Shown here piece after piece: positions 54,463 through 63,581 of a DNA stretch of 64,000 bases. Source of the DNA: Phycisphaerales bacterium (GTDB taxonomy: Bacteria; Planctomycetota; Phycisphaerae; Sedimentisphaerales; UBA12454); NCBI GenBank assembly GCA_003142595.1, contig PLMU01000004.1, positions 62,001 through 126,000 of the forward strand, in the 5' to 3' direction. The position numbers and the translations under genes are program-made. Position 1 is the first letter of the stretch. Each line of letters opens with the position of its first letter. The notes under the pieces were generated by a model. It saw only the letters and a list, made by a program, of their open reading frames with translations. It was not told where the DNA came from and made no database searches.

Positions 54463-57405
54463 GTGTCTATTAGTGTATTGATGACGAGATGGTCGATGCG
54501 AGTCATTTTGACGGCGCTATTTATTTTTGGTTCGACAGTTTCGCTTAGCTTAGCAGCAAGTGAGGCTTCCTCGAAAGCTCAGACTATGCGACAGACAGGA
54601 AAGCAGATTCTTGATGTTGGTTATGAGCAGTATCAAAGAGGTATGTATAGCGAAGCAAAAACGACCCTTGACAAAGCCGCGACATACCGAGAATATCTTA
54701 GCGTCTCTGACGTGAGTAAGCTCGATGAGCTTTTGAAAAAGTTGAGTACTCAACCGAGTCCGCCTGTCAAACAGCCTGCAGTTCAGAATACCGCAGCGGA
54801 ACTTTTGAGCCAGGCAAGGAGTTTTGCCTCAAAAGGTCAATTCGCTCAGGCAAAGGAAAAATATATACAGGCAGAGCAAAGCGGACAGCTTTCCAACGAA
54901 GAGCTTTCAGCGGTCGAAGCCGAGCTTACCGCACTTGAGCAGATTCAGGCAACGCAAACAACAAAGCCTGTAATTGAGCGAAAGGTAGAACCGGTTATTA
55001 CAGAACAATCTCAGCCGGTCCAGCCGCAGCAGCCCGGCGTCAATTCTCAATATATTGAGTTTGTGCCCGTAGATGCCAACAGCGTCAATCAGTCGCAATA
55101 TGTTACTCCTGCTGCTCCGTCCAAGGCTAATTCCGCGATAATTGGGACAAATAAAGTAAATCAGCAGCCGATTCAGCCTAAGATTTATGCAACTCCAACC
55201 CCGCAAGAACAGGAAAAAGAAAGTTATATTGAGGTAGTTAAACAAAAACAGCGGATTCAGCAAAGCTACACGAAAGCTATAGTCAATGATGCGGTAGCTA
55301 AGGCAAAGGAATACGCGGACAAAGAAAACTTCACAGCAGCCAGAGATGAGATTTCCCGTGCTGCTGCGGTTGTTGAAAAAAATAAGATGCTTTTGGGTGA
55401 AGATGATTATAAGCAATATAAAGATACATTACAGCAGCTTTCAAATGGGATATCAACTCGCCAGGCTGACATAGAAAAGCAGAAAGCCGAAAAAGCTAAA
55501 GTAGAGGCGAAGGCTTCGCAGGAAAACCTCAGAGCTCAGCAGGCCGCCGACAAGAATAAAAGAATTCAAGATCTGCTGACACATTCGGCGGAATATCAGG
55601 AACAGCAGAGATACGAGGAAGCTCTCGCTGAGATTAATACTCTTTTAGCCATCGACCCGACAAACAGAGAAGGCTTAAGAAATAAACAAATGCTCGAGGA
55701 CATTATAAATCTTCGAACGCAACTCGAAATAAAACATGACATCGGCAAGCAGGAAGAAGCTGTATTGACTGACACACAAAGGTCTATGATTCCTCATGCC
55801 GACCTTTTCACATATCCTCGCAACTGGCAGGATATTGTAGCAAAAAGGAAGCCTGATATAATCTCAGGCCTTTCGCCAGCCGATGCGGCTGTTACTAAGG
55901 AGCTTGAAACACCGGTTGATTTATCCGCTCTTACACCGGATACGCCGTTAAGCGAGGCAATTAAGACAATACAGACATCTGTCGATCCGCCACTGAAGAT
56001 AGTCGTTCACTGGAAAGACCTTGCCGATAATGCATACATTGAGCAGGATACTGCAATAGGAATGCAGGGTATGTCCGGTATTCCAGTTGGCAAAGTCTTG
56101 AAGGAATTGCTTAACGCGGTTTCCGGCGGAGTTGCAAACATAAGTTATGCTGTTGAAGATGGCATTATAACTATAGCGACTAAAGCATCACTGCCTGACA
56201 ATCTTGTTACGAATGTTTACGATATTACAGACTTGGTAGGAACGCCGTCGACCGCCCAGACTCAATTGAACATTTCAACATCAGGTCTTTCTGGTGGTGG
56301 TACTTCTAGCTCGTCAGGATCGACGTCGGGACAAGGTCCTGCGCTGAATGTTTCTACTGTAATTCAGATGATACAGGAAACGATTGTTCCTGAATCATGG
56401 TTACTCAACGGCGGTGCAGGCACTATTGGCGAACATGGTAACAGACTTGTTATAAACCAAACTCCGCAGATTCACGAGCTGATTTCAAAGCTTCTTGACC
56501 ACCTTCGCAAATCATCATCCGGCCAGATCTCTATTGAAGCCAGATTTCTTTTTGTTACCGAAAACTTTCTTGAAGATATTGGTTTTGGTATAAGCACAAT
56601 ACAAACAGGCTCCATTGGTAAACTTGGCCCAATGACATTTAGTTTCAACTCGGCCGGCAATACCGCACCAACTCCGACATCCATCGAAGGCAGTTTTGGC
56701 AGCAGCAGTCTTACCCCGCTAACGCAGGCGGTGAATCTCGCCGGAGGCGTGCAGTATAATCTTCTTGATAATTTACAGGTTTCATTTTTCTTAAATGCGG
56801 TTCAGGCTCATAGGGACGCCAAGACTCTTACATCGCCAAGGGTTACAGTTCTCAACGGCGAAAAGGCTTACATTAGTGTTACCAAAGATACGGCATACAT
56901 TTCGAATTATACATTCACGGATATTACAACAGGCACCACCACCCTCGGCGGTACGATAGTAAGAACTGTTGCCAGTCCTACCACAACAGTGGCTGGCGGC
57001 GGTGTTGTGCTTAACGTGACCCCGATAATAAGCGACGATAAAAAATATGTTATCCTTACAATTAGCACTAATTATACCAAGGCAACCCTTGCGGCGTCTT
57101 TTGTTTATGGCACAAGTACCACCCAGCAATACCCGATTTCACTTCCAACTTTCGAAATTTCGCAAATTGAAACCCGTGTGAATGTGCCGGACCAAGGTAC
57201 ATTACTTATCGGCGGCCAAAAACTCGGTGCTGAAATTAATCTTGAATCCGGTGTGCCGGGCCTTTCAAAAGTGCCGATTATCGGTCGCCTGTTTGACAGC
57301 CGAACCAAGGTTAAAGACCAGGAAGTCCTGCTTATACTTGTTAAGCCGTCAATTATCCTGCAGGAAGAGAAAGAACGTGAATTCTTAGCTCCGCTTGAAG
57401 AGTAA
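54463..57405 (+). CDS. Second secretin, with N-terminal tetratricopeptide/coiled-coil region
   Basis: 980 residues from a GTG 6 bases after AGGAG. Signal peptide to about residue 33 (LSLAA). Residues 40-420 are helical: TPR-like pairs (GYEQYQRGMYSEAKTTLDKA, AEYQEQQRYEEALAEINTLL) and a Gln/Lys-rich coiled coil (IEKQKAEKAKVEAKA). From about 480 a secretin N-domain (VDLSALTPDTPLSEAIKTIQ) and from about 690 the core (SGQISIEARFLFVTENFLEDIGFG, DAKTLTSPRVTVLNGEKAYI, RVNVPDQGTLLIGGQKL, VPGLSKVPIIGRLFDSR). It is an outer-membrane channel subunit unlinked to the T2SS locus; similar TPR-secretins are known in planctomycetes (memory). Function could be pilus or alternative export. Confidence 0.88.
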   Translation: MSISVLMTRWSMRVILTALFIFGSTVSLSLAASEASSKAQTMRQTGKQILDVGYEQYQRGMYSEAKTTLDKAATYREYLSVSDVSKLDELLKKLSTQPSPPVKQPAVQNTAAELLSQARSFASKGQFAQAKEKYIQAEQSGQLSNEELSAVEAELTALEQIQATQTTKPVIERKVEPVITEQSQPVQPQQPGVNSQYIEFVPVDANSVNQSQYVTPAAPSKANSAIIGTNKVNQQPIQPKIYATPTPQEQEKESYIEVVKQKQRIQQSYTKAIVNDAVAKAKEYADKENFTAARDEISRAAAVVEKNKMLLGEDDYKQYKDTLQQLSNGISTRQADIEKQKAEKAKVEAKASQENLRAQQAADKNKRIQDLLTHSAEYQEQQRYEEALAEINTLLAIDPTNREGLRNKQMLEDIINLRTQLEIKHDIGKQEEAVLTDTQRSMIPHADLFTYPRNWQDIVAKRKPDIISGLSPADAAVTKELETPVDLSALTPDTPLSEAIKTIQTSVDPPLKIVVHWKDLADNAYIEQDTAIGMQGMSGIPVGKVLKELLNAVSGGVANISYAVEDGIITIATKASLPDNLVTNVYDITDLVGTPSTAQTQLNISTSGLSGGGTSSSSGSTSGQGPALNVSTVIQMIQETIVPESWLLNGGAGTIGEHGNRLVINQTPQIHELISKLLDHLRKSSSGQISIEARFLFVTENFLEDIGFGISTIQTGSIGKLGPMTFSFNSAGNTAPTPTSIEGSFGSSSLTPLTQAVNLAGGVQYNLLDNLQVSFFLNAVQAHRDAKTLTSPRVTVLNGEKAYISVTKDTAYISNYTFTDITTGTTTLGGTIVRTVASPTTTVAGGGVVLNVTPIISDDKKYVILTISTNYTKATLAASFVYGTSTTQQYPISLPTFEISQIETRVNVPDQGTLLIGGQKLGAEINLESGVPGLSKVPIIGRLFDSRTKVKDQEVLLILVKPSIILQEEKEREFLAPLEE

Positions 57406-57430
57406 TTGGGGAATAATCATATAAATTAAA

Positions 57431-57455
57431 AAGGCCGACATTAGTCGGCCTTTTT
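57431..57455 (+). terminator. Terminator of the orphan secretin gene
   Basis: AAGGCCGAC (57431-57439), 4-base loop, GTCGGCCTT (57444-57452), T run. An A run precedes it, so it may also stop aroC transcripts from the other strand. Confidence 0.88.
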
Positions 57456-57466
57456 TTTGAGACAAA

Positions 57467-58795
57467 CTATTCAAATTTATTTTTTATCGCCTGGTAGCCG
57501 TAATGCGCCATCAGGTTATCTAGGATAATCATAGCGGTATAATTTTCCGCAACCGGCCAGATTCGTGCCACAATCGTCGGGTCCCGTCTTGTAATCGCGG
57601 CCAGTGTTTTGTTTTCGAGAGTATATTTGTCGATGGTTCTTTGCTGTTTATCTATTGTAGGAGTAGGTTTTACTGCCAGTCTGACAATAATATCCTGACC
57701 GGTTGATAATCCGCCGGTTATGCCGCCTGCGTTGTTGGAATCGAATACGACTTTACCTTTTTCAGAATGCATCTGGTCATTGTTTTGCGAGCCGGTCATA
57801 TTCTTGACAGCGAAGCCTGCTCCGATTTCAACGCCTTTTACCGCTCCGATTCCGAGCATTTTTCCAAGCTCCGCATCGAGCTTATCGAAAATCGGCTCGC
57901 CAAGACCGATAGGAACGCCTCTGACGACAACTTCGACAACGCCGCCCGCTGAATCTCCGCTTGTGGAAATCCTGTTGCAGGCCTTTACCATTTCTTCCGC
58001 CGTCTCGGTGTCAGGACAATTCAGAACGTGATGAACGCCGTATTTTTTCTCTATTTCAACTGCATTGGTTTTAGGCGCTTTGTCGCGAATCTTGTCGATA
58101 TCTTTCTCGATTTGAGCAAAGACCGCCGCTTTTTCCAGAAATCTCATCTCGTTTGTTATTCTGCCGTTTACATAAATTTGCTGATAAAACGGGTCTAAAT
58201 CCCGCCTCATCTTTTTGTAATTTTGTGAGTATTTGAGGATTTTAGCGTTGTCAATTTGAGCGCAGCGAATGCCGGCCAGTTCCCTGACAAAACTGAAAAC
58301 TTCTATGCCGCATTTCTGAAGCACTTTCTTGGCGATGAAACCGGCCGCTACGATTGTCGATGAATATCTGCCGCTGAAAAATCCGGCGCCGATAGAGTCA
58401 TCGGCAGGGCCGTATTTCATAAACGAAGCATAAGAGGCGTGCCCCGGCCGGGGTGTGCGGTTGGTGTCCTGATACTGTTTGATATGTGTGAAGTGCCTGT
58501 CGAGATTCGGAATCAGGATAGTCAGCGGCGTGCCGTTGGTCAGCCCTTTATTTTTTGCGTTCTCGACGGTGTCTGCGGCGTTGACGCCGGTATAGATTAT
58601 CGGCAAATCAGGTTCTTTGCGGGGCGAGCTTAATTCATCTGCTCCCGGCTTTCGCAAAAGCAAATCGCCGTAGATTTCCTGCTCGCTAATCGCCATGGCA
58701 GGGGGATGGCCCTGTATTACAGCAGTCAAGCCGTCCTGATACGACCCGCCCGCTACGGTTACCTGAAACAATCTTCCAAAATGACAGCCTAACAT
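57467..58795 (-). CDS. aroC: Divergent chorismate synthase
   Basis: 442 residues, longer than the usual 360-390. Family features are clear: FGRLFQVT, LRKPGADELSSPRKEPD, RPGHASYASFMKYG (His119), IVAAGFIAKKVL, FDSNNAGGITGGLSTGQDIIVRLAVKPTPTI and DPTIVARIWPVAEN. It removes phosphate from EPSP to give chorismate with reduced FMN. Odd: the N-terminal FGESHG is AGGSYQDG, so the catalytic His is Tyr19, and the D-x-RGGGRSSARET loop reads DDSIGAGFFSGRYSST. It is the last gene of the run after aroA, which supports a role in the same pathway. Confidence 0.85.
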   Translation of the reverse strand: MLGCHFGRLFQVTVAGGSYQDGLTAVIQGHPPAMAISEQEIYGDLLLRKPGADELSSPRKEPDLPIIYTGVNAADTVENAKNKGLTNGTPLTILIPNLDRHFTHIKQYQDTNRTPRPGHASYASFMKYGPADDSIGAGFFSGRYSSTIVAAGFIAKKVLQKCGIEVFSFVRELAGIRCAQIDNAKILKYSQNYKKMRRDLDPFYQQIYVNGRITNEMRFLEKAAVFAQIEKDIDKIRDKAPKTNAVEIEKKYGVHHVLNCPDTETAEEMVKACNRISTSGDSAGGVVEVVVRGVPIGLGEPIFDKLDAELGKMLGIGAVKGVEIGAGFAVKNMTGSQNNDQMHSEKGKVVFDSNNAGGITGGLSTGQDIIVRLAVKPTPTIDKQQRTIDKYTLENKTLAAITRRDPTIVARIWPVAENYTAMIILDNLMAHYGYQAIKNKFE

Positions 58796-58837
58796 CGGAT
58801 TATATCTCCTATATATTTTTCAGGTGTGTAGTATATA

Positions 58838-60100
58838 TTATTTGTGGAAAACTTCAAATCTTTCCCAGAAATCCGGAAAAGATTTTGCCACGCATTTTTC
58901 GTTTTCTATAGTCTGTCCGCCGACAGCGAGCCCGGCAGCCGCGAAACTCATCGCAATTCTATGGTCATTATGGGGATCTATTTTTGCCCCGTGAGCCTGT
59001 ATGGTTCCATCTATTATCAATGAATCCCCAGTGCATTCGGCGTTGACGCCCATTTTATTCAGTTCAGACGCCATTACCGCCAGCCTGTCGCTCTCTTTTA
59101 GTCTCAGATGGCCGATATTAGTCAGTTTAGACCTGCCTTTGGCAAAGGCCGCCGCTATCGCCATTGGCGGGACCAAATCTGGAATATTACTCATATCCTG
59201 CTCAATCGCGGCAAGTTCAGCGCCTTGAATAGAGATTTTGTCTTTTGAGGCCGATACTTTGCAGCCCATTTTTTCGAGAAGATTCAAAAAGGCCTTATCT
59301 CCCTGTTTGGTATCGGTCCGCAGTCCGCTGACGGCAACTTTACTTTTGCAGATTGCCCCCGCCAGGAAGAAAAACGAGGCGCTGCTGTAATCGCCTTCAA
59401 TAGTAAATTCTTTAGCTGAATATTTTTTTCCGCCGGGGATAGTAATCTGTTTGTAGTTATTGTTTACGGCGTTTACGCCGAATTCAGCCATCATCTGCAG
59501 ACTGATATCGAAGTATGGTTTTTCTGTCATTTCATCGGTGCAGTTCAGCGTTACATCTGTTTGAGCATAAGGCGACGAAATCGTAATTGAGCTGAAATAC
59601 TGGGAGGTTTTCGACCCCTTTATGGAAGCCAGGCCGCCGCGGATTCCGCCGCCGTAAATTTTGACAGGCGGAAAGCCTTCTTTGTTAAGATGGTCTATTT
59701 TGCAGCCAAGCTGTCTCATGCCGTTTATGACTTCGCCGACAGGTCTTTCAATAAGTCTTTTTGAGCCGGTGATAATTACAGGTTTATCCGACAGATTTGT
59801 CGCCGAACAGAGAAAATTCATTCCGACGCCGGATTCTCCGACATTTAACTCGCTTTCTGCGGGGCTGTATTTGCCGCCAGAGCCTTGAACGGTTATTTTA
59901 TTGCCGCTGACATCGATTTTTACGCCAAGTTTTTTAAGGCAGTTTATTACATTTAACTGGTCTTCTCCGAGAAGGGCGTTTTTTATAATAGTAACACCTT
60001 CAGCAAGAGAGCCGATGATTATGGCTCTTAATGTATGCGCCTTCGATGGCGGGGCCGTCATTTCTGCATTAAAATTTTTTATTTTTTCTACTGTTTTCAT
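58838..60100 (-). CDS. aroA: EPSP synthase (3-phosphoshikimate 1-carboxyvinyltransferase)
   Basis: 420 residues. PPSKAHTLRAIIIGSLAEG (Lys20, Arg25 for shikimate 3-phosphate), LGEDQLNVINCLKKLG, GESGVGMNFLCSATNL (in place of GNAGTAxRP), HLRLKESDRLAVMASEL and DPHNDHRIAMSFA are the family landmarks. The GESGVGMNFL loop lacks the usual Thr-Ala-x-Arg-Pro, a site known to affect glyphosate binding. Starts three bases after yacP. Confidence 0.94.
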   Translation of the reverse strand: MKTVEKIKNFNAEMTAPPSKAHTLRAIIIGSLAEGVTIIKNALLGEDQLNVINCLKKLGVKIDVSGNKITVQGSGGKYSPAESELNVGESGVGMNFLCSATNLSDKPVIITGSKRLIERPVGEVINGMRQLGCKIDHLNKEGFPPVKIYGGGIRGGLASIKGSKTSQYFSSITISSPYAQTDVTLNCTDEMTEKPYFDISLQMMAEFGVNAVNNNYKQITIPGGKKYSAKEFTIEGDYSSASFFFLAGAICKSKVAVSGLRTDTKQGDKAFLNLLEKMGCKVSASKDKISIQGAELAAIEQDMSNIPDLVPPMAIAAAFAKGRSKLTNIGHLRLKESDRLAVMASELNKMGVNAECTGDSLIIDGTIQAHGAKIDPHNDHRIAMSFAAAGLAVGGQTIENEKCVAKSFPDFWERFEVFHK

Positions 60101-60103
60101 TTT

Positions 60104-60583
60104 TTATTTTATAAATCCGAATTCTCTCAGCCAGTATTCGGTTTCGGCTTCGCTGATTCCGATGAATTTGGCCTGCGGCTCGGCCGCTTTTTTCTTTTTC
60201 TTCTCAAGCTGTTTTATCACCTCTGTCCAGAAATCGACGCAATCTACTGCCGTTGCCTTTCTTTTTTCCGCCGCTTTTTTAATTCTTCTGTCGCTGCTGA
60301 CAACAATAAGATCTTTCGGGCCGGTGCTTTCGAGAATCAGTTTTTCAATAATATCATCGGCTTCGTGACTGGTGCCTGAGAAAATGATTTCCAGATTAAA
60401 TAAATTATTAAAAGCGTCTTTTATCCGGGGGCCGATACCGTCGAATACAACACAGCCCTTCTTTTTTGTTTTGTAAATATATTCGTTTATAATCCGGCAA
60501 AGCTGAATATCGGAAATTTCAGAGGATTGTTCCAAAAGGCCCTGCACGGACCTGAGCAGATTGTATCCATCTATTAGCAGCAC
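60104..60583 (-). CDS. NYN-domain ribonuclease YacP/Rae1-like
   Basis: 159 residues. LLIDGYNLLRS at the N-terminus, CVVFDGIGPRIKD, FSGTSHEADDIIEKLI and LIVVSSDRRIKKAAEKR are the four acidic motifs of the NYN/PIN-like YacP group; the Bacillus Rae1 member cleaves mRNA on the ribosome. A Lys-rich helix follows. It sits with one-base and three-base gaps between pyrC and aroA, so co-transcription is nearly certain although no metabolic link is apparent. Confidence 0.88.
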   Translation of the reverse strand: MLLIDGYNLLRSVQGLLEQSSEISDIQLCRIINEYIYKTKKKGCVVFDGIGPRIKDAFNNLFNLEIIFSGTSHEADDIIEKLILESTGPKDLIVVSSDRRIKKAAEKRKATAVDCVDFWTEVIKQLEKKKKKAAEPQAKFIGISEAETEYWLREFGFIK

Positions 60584-60584
60584 T

Positions 60585-61874
60585 TTAATTTCCTCGTGCC
60601 GAGTATCTGATTTCTCCGCCGACGATAGTGTATTCGGCTTTCCCTTTCAATTTCCAGCCGTCATAAGGACAGTTTTTGCTTTTTGACCGGAATTTATTCA
60701 CATCGACGGTGTATTCAAAATTGGGGTCAATGATAGTTATATCGGCCTGTTTGCCTTTGCCTAAAGTTCCTTTATCGACGCTGATTATTTTTGCGGGTCT
60801 TTCAGCCATAATCGAGACAAGTTGCGGCCAATCTATTATTTTCGGCTCTATCATCGCCTTGATATAAAGCCCCAGCGCACATTCGAGGCTCGCGATTCCA
60901 AACGGCGCCGCCAGAAATTCCAAATCTTTTTCGCTTTTCAGATGCGGCGCGTGGTCTGATGCCAGTGCGTCGATTACGCCGTCTTTTATCGCCTGCTTTA
61001 TCGCTTCGATATCTTTTTCCGTTCTCAAAGGCGGATTGACTTTAAAATTCGTATCGTAATCGCGGCAGGCATCATCGGTCAAAAGCAGATGATGAGGCGC
61101 AACCTCGCAGGTTATCGGCAGGCAATCCTTTTTGGCTTGTCTTATCAGCTCGACAGATTTTGCAGTTGAGACGTGCTGAACGTGATACCGCATATTTGTT
61201 TTTCTAACCAGTTGAATATCCCGCCACAGCATCATTTCTTCGGCGAGCGGGTCAATTCCCGGCAGTCCCAGCACGGTTGAATTATAGCCGGCGTTCATTA
61301 CGCCTGAACCGGTCAGCGAATTATCTTGGCAGTGCTGGCTTATAACAATATTTTTGAACATCGACGCGTATTTCATCGCTCTTAGCATCACAGCGGTGTT
61401 TTGTACGCCTGAGCCATCGTCGGTAAACCCGACTGCGCCGGCCTGAGCCATAAAGCCCATTTCTGCGAGCTGTTCGCCCGCCCTGGCTTTTGTGATTGCT
61501 CCCATCACATAAACGTGGGTTTTTCGTGTTTGTCTGCCCATCCTGTGAATGTATTCGACACTAGTCGCATCATCGATTGGAGGGTCGGTATTCGGCATAC
61601 AAACTACCGAGGTAAACCCGCCAGCAACTGCGGCAGCGGAACCTGACGCGATTGTCTCTTCTTCTTCGTCGCCCGGTTCGCGGAAATGAACATGAATATC
61701 AATCAGGCCCGGCAGCACAAGTTTGCCCGTTGCGTCAATGACCAAATCCGCCTTAGGTTCGGCTTTGCTGACCTCGGCGATTTTGCCATCGACCGCGTAA
61801 ACGTTGGCCTTTTGGTTAATCTTATTAGCCGGGTCGATTACTAAACCATTTTTTATAAGTATGCTTTTTGCCAT
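60585..61874 (-). CDS. pyrC: Dihydroorotase (class I)
   Basis: 429 residues. GLIDIHVHFREPGDEEEETI (His61, His63 as zinc ligands), VVCMPNTDPPIDD, HCQDNSLTGSG, VQHVSTAKSVELI, EVAPHHLLLTDD and ALASDHAPHLKSEKD (catalytic Asp) define the amidohydrolase dihydroorotase of the PyrC/AllB group. It closes the ring of carbamoyl aspartate. 20 bases after pyrB. Confidence 0.95.
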   Translation of the reverse strand: MAKSILIKNGLVIDPANKINQKANVYAVDGKIAEVSKAEPKADLVIDATGKLVLPGLIDIHVHFREPGDEEEETIASGSAAAVAGGFTSVVCMPNTDPPIDDATSVEYIHRMGRQTRKTHVYVMGAITKARAGEQLAEMGFMAQAGAVGFTDDGSGVQNTAVMLRAMKYASMFKNIVISQHCQDNSLTGSGVMNAGYNSTVLGLPGIDPLAEEMMLWRDIQLVRKTNMRYHVQHVSTAKSVELIRQAKKDCLPITCEVAPHHLLLTDDACRDYDTNFKVNPPLRTEKDIEAIKQAIKDGVIDALASDHAPHLKSEKDLEFLAAPFGIASLECALGLYIKAMIEPKIIDWPQLVSIMAERPAKIISVDKGTLGKGKQADITIIDPNFEYTVDVNKFRSKSKNCPYDGWKLKGKAEYTIVGGEIRYSARGN

Positions 61875-61894
61875 TCAGTTTTTATTTTTAAGTT

Positions 61895-62845
61895 TTAAGT
61901 TTCTTTTGTCATCGCGGCCTGGTTAACAAGAAACAGCACCGCCATTCTTACCGCAAGGCCGTTAGTTACCTGCTGCAAAATTACGCTGTTTGCTCCGTCA
62001 GCCACTTCGCTTTCTATTTCCACACCTCTGTTAATCGGTCCCGGATGCATAACGAGTATATCTTTTTTTGCTTTTTTCATTCTCTCGACCGTCAGGCCGA
62101 AATAATGAGAATATTCTTTAATTGAAGGGAAAGGATTTGCTCCCATTCTTTCAAATTGTATCCGCAGCATATTAATTACATCGACTTGTCCGATTACCGA
62201 ATCCAGCGAATAGCTCACCTGCACCGGCAACTGATTTATTTTCGCAGGCATAAGAGTCGGCGGCCCGACCAGGATTACTTCTGCGCCGAGTTTCGTCATC
62301 GCGTATATATCGCTTCTTGCTACCCGCGAATGAGCTATATCGCCCACAATAGCGATTTTAAGCCCTTCGAGCGAACCTTTAATTTTCCTGATTGTGAAAG
62401 TATCCAGCAGTCCCTGCGTCGGATGTTCGCAGAAGCCGTCGCCGGCGTTGACGACGCAGGCATTAATATTTCTGCTCAAAAATTTCGGAGCTCCGCCTGC
62501 GCTGTGTCTGATTACGACGATATCTATGCCCATTGCTTCAAGATTCTTTGCGGTATCCAGCAGCGTTTCGCCTTTGTTTACGCTGCTGCTTTTCTGTGTG
62601 AATTCTATTACATCGGCGCTAAGCCGGTTTGCCGCCAGCGTAAAGCTGTTTCTGGTTCTTGTGCTGTCCTCGAAAAATAAATTCACTACTACCTTGCCGC
62701 GAAGAGTAGGGGCTTTCTTGACGCTCCTTGTGCTCATCTGCTCGAAACCCTGGGCGGTATCGAAAATATATTCTATTTCTTCCCGGCTCAGTTCCCGCAG
62801 CCCGATAAGATGTTTGCGATTCCAGGTAAATTCTTTACTGCTCAT
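61895..62845 (-). CDS. pyrB: Aspartate carbamoyltransferase catalytic subunit
   Basis: 316 residues. FFEDSTRTRNSFTLAANRL (carbamoyl-phosphate site, STRTR at 61-65), VVIRHSAGGAPKFL, HPTQGLLDTFTI, LKIAIVGDIAHSRVARSD, MHPGPINRGVEI. First committed step of pyrimidine synthesis. Its ATG overlaps the pyrR stop by four bases (ATGA). No pyrI regulatory subunit is present. Confidence 0.97.
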   Translation of the reverse strand: MSSKEFTWNRKHLIGLRELSREEIEYIFDTAQGFEQMSTRSVKKAPTLRGKVVVNLFFEDSTRTRNSFTLAANRLSADVIEFTQKSSSVNKGETLLDTAKNLEAMGIDIVVIRHSAGGAPKFLSRNINACVVNAGDGFCEHPTQGLLDTFTIRKIKGSLEGLKIAIVGDIAHSRVARSDIYAMTKLGAEVILVGPPTLMPAKINQLPVQVSYSLDSVIGQVDVINMLRIQFERMGANPFPSIKEYSHYFGLTVERMKKAKKDILVMHPGPINRGVEIESEVADGANSVILQQVTNGLAVRMAVLFLVNQAAMTKET

Positions 62846-63369
62846 ATTACAATTACTCTATCTTTGCCGTCTGATTCGACAAAATTAACCTGCACGGATT
62901 TATCTGCCGGCAGGTCAACTTTAAGGCCGGCAAAATCCGCCTGTATAGGAAACTCTCTTCCGGAACGTTCAACCAGGACAGCAAGTCTGATTGCTTTTGG
63001 TCTGCCAAGGTCGATTAGCGCATCCATTGCCGCCCTTGTGCTTCTGCCTGTGTATAGAACGTCATCGACGAGAATGATTATTGTATCATCGATATCAAAG
63101 CCTATTTCAGTGCTTCTTACTACCGGCTGGCTTTGGCCCTGTGGATTATTTATGTCGTCACGGTAAAGAGTTATATCCAGTGTGCCGCAGGGAATTTTCG
63201 TCTTGAACTTTTTGGATAATACCTCAGCCAGACGTTTGGCAAGGATTTCACCTCTGCTGCGAATTCCGATAACAACGATTTTGTCGCCTTTGGTTGTCTT
63301 CGAAACAATCTCATCGGCTATGGCTGTAGTGCAATCAGCGATTTTATCGGAGCTTAAGATAACTTCCAT
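62842..63369 (-). CDS. pyrR: PyrR, bifunctional pyrimidine regulator / uracil phosphoribosyltransferase
   Basis: 175 residues from the ATG at 63369; a longer frame to 63429 would begin inside the predicted promoter, and 175 fits the family length. VIGIRSRGEILAKRLAEVL, DITLYRDDI and the PRPP loop IILVDDVLYTGRSTRAAMDAL are diagnostic. In Bacillus PyrR binds UMP and controls pyr mRNA attenuation. Here it opens the run pyrR-pyrB-pyrC-yacP-aroA-aroC. Confidence 0.95.
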   Translation of the reverse strand: MEVILSSDKIADCTTAIADEIVSKTTKGDKIVVIGIRSRGEILAKRLAEVLSKKFKTKIPCGTLDITLYRDDINNPQGQSQPVVRSTEIGFDIDDTIIILVDDVLYTGRSTRAAMDALIDLGRPKAIRLAVLVERSGREFPIQADFAGLKVDLPADKSVQVNFVESDGKDRVIVI

Positions 63370-63416
63370 ATTATTGCTTAAACCGGACTTCAAAAAAACC
63401 CGAAATAGCTTAGGAG

Positions 63417-63445
63417 AGTATAGCAACACCAGGGGCCTATAGCAA
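63417..63445 (-). promoter_or_regulatory. Predicted promoter of the pyr-aro run
   Basis: On the minus strand TTGCTA (63445-63440), 17-base spacer, TATACT (63422-63417). The leader to the pyrR ATG would be only about 40 bases, with no clear terminator/antiterminator pair. Confidence 0.5.
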
Positions 63446-63536
63446 GGTATAATTCGGCCTTATTTTTAGCCGTTACTCGTTTGCTAATAAAGATTTAAAA
63501 AATAACAAGGGTGGTCTGGTAAAACTAAGTAAAATA

Positions 63537-63545
63537 TGGTATAAT
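63537..63545 (+). promoter_or_regulatory. Extended -10 element upstream of the subtilase-like gene
   Basis: TGG-TATAAT (63537-63545). The -35 region is weak. Start expected near 63552. Confidence 0.4.
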
Positions 63546-63581
63546 ACAATTTAAGTTTTTTCGTTTTTTAGGGGTCTTTTT

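Noticed and set aside
63370-63416. Intrinsic attenuator before pyrR (T run near CGGGTTTTTTT on the minus strand)
   Set aside because: No stable stem precedes the T run.
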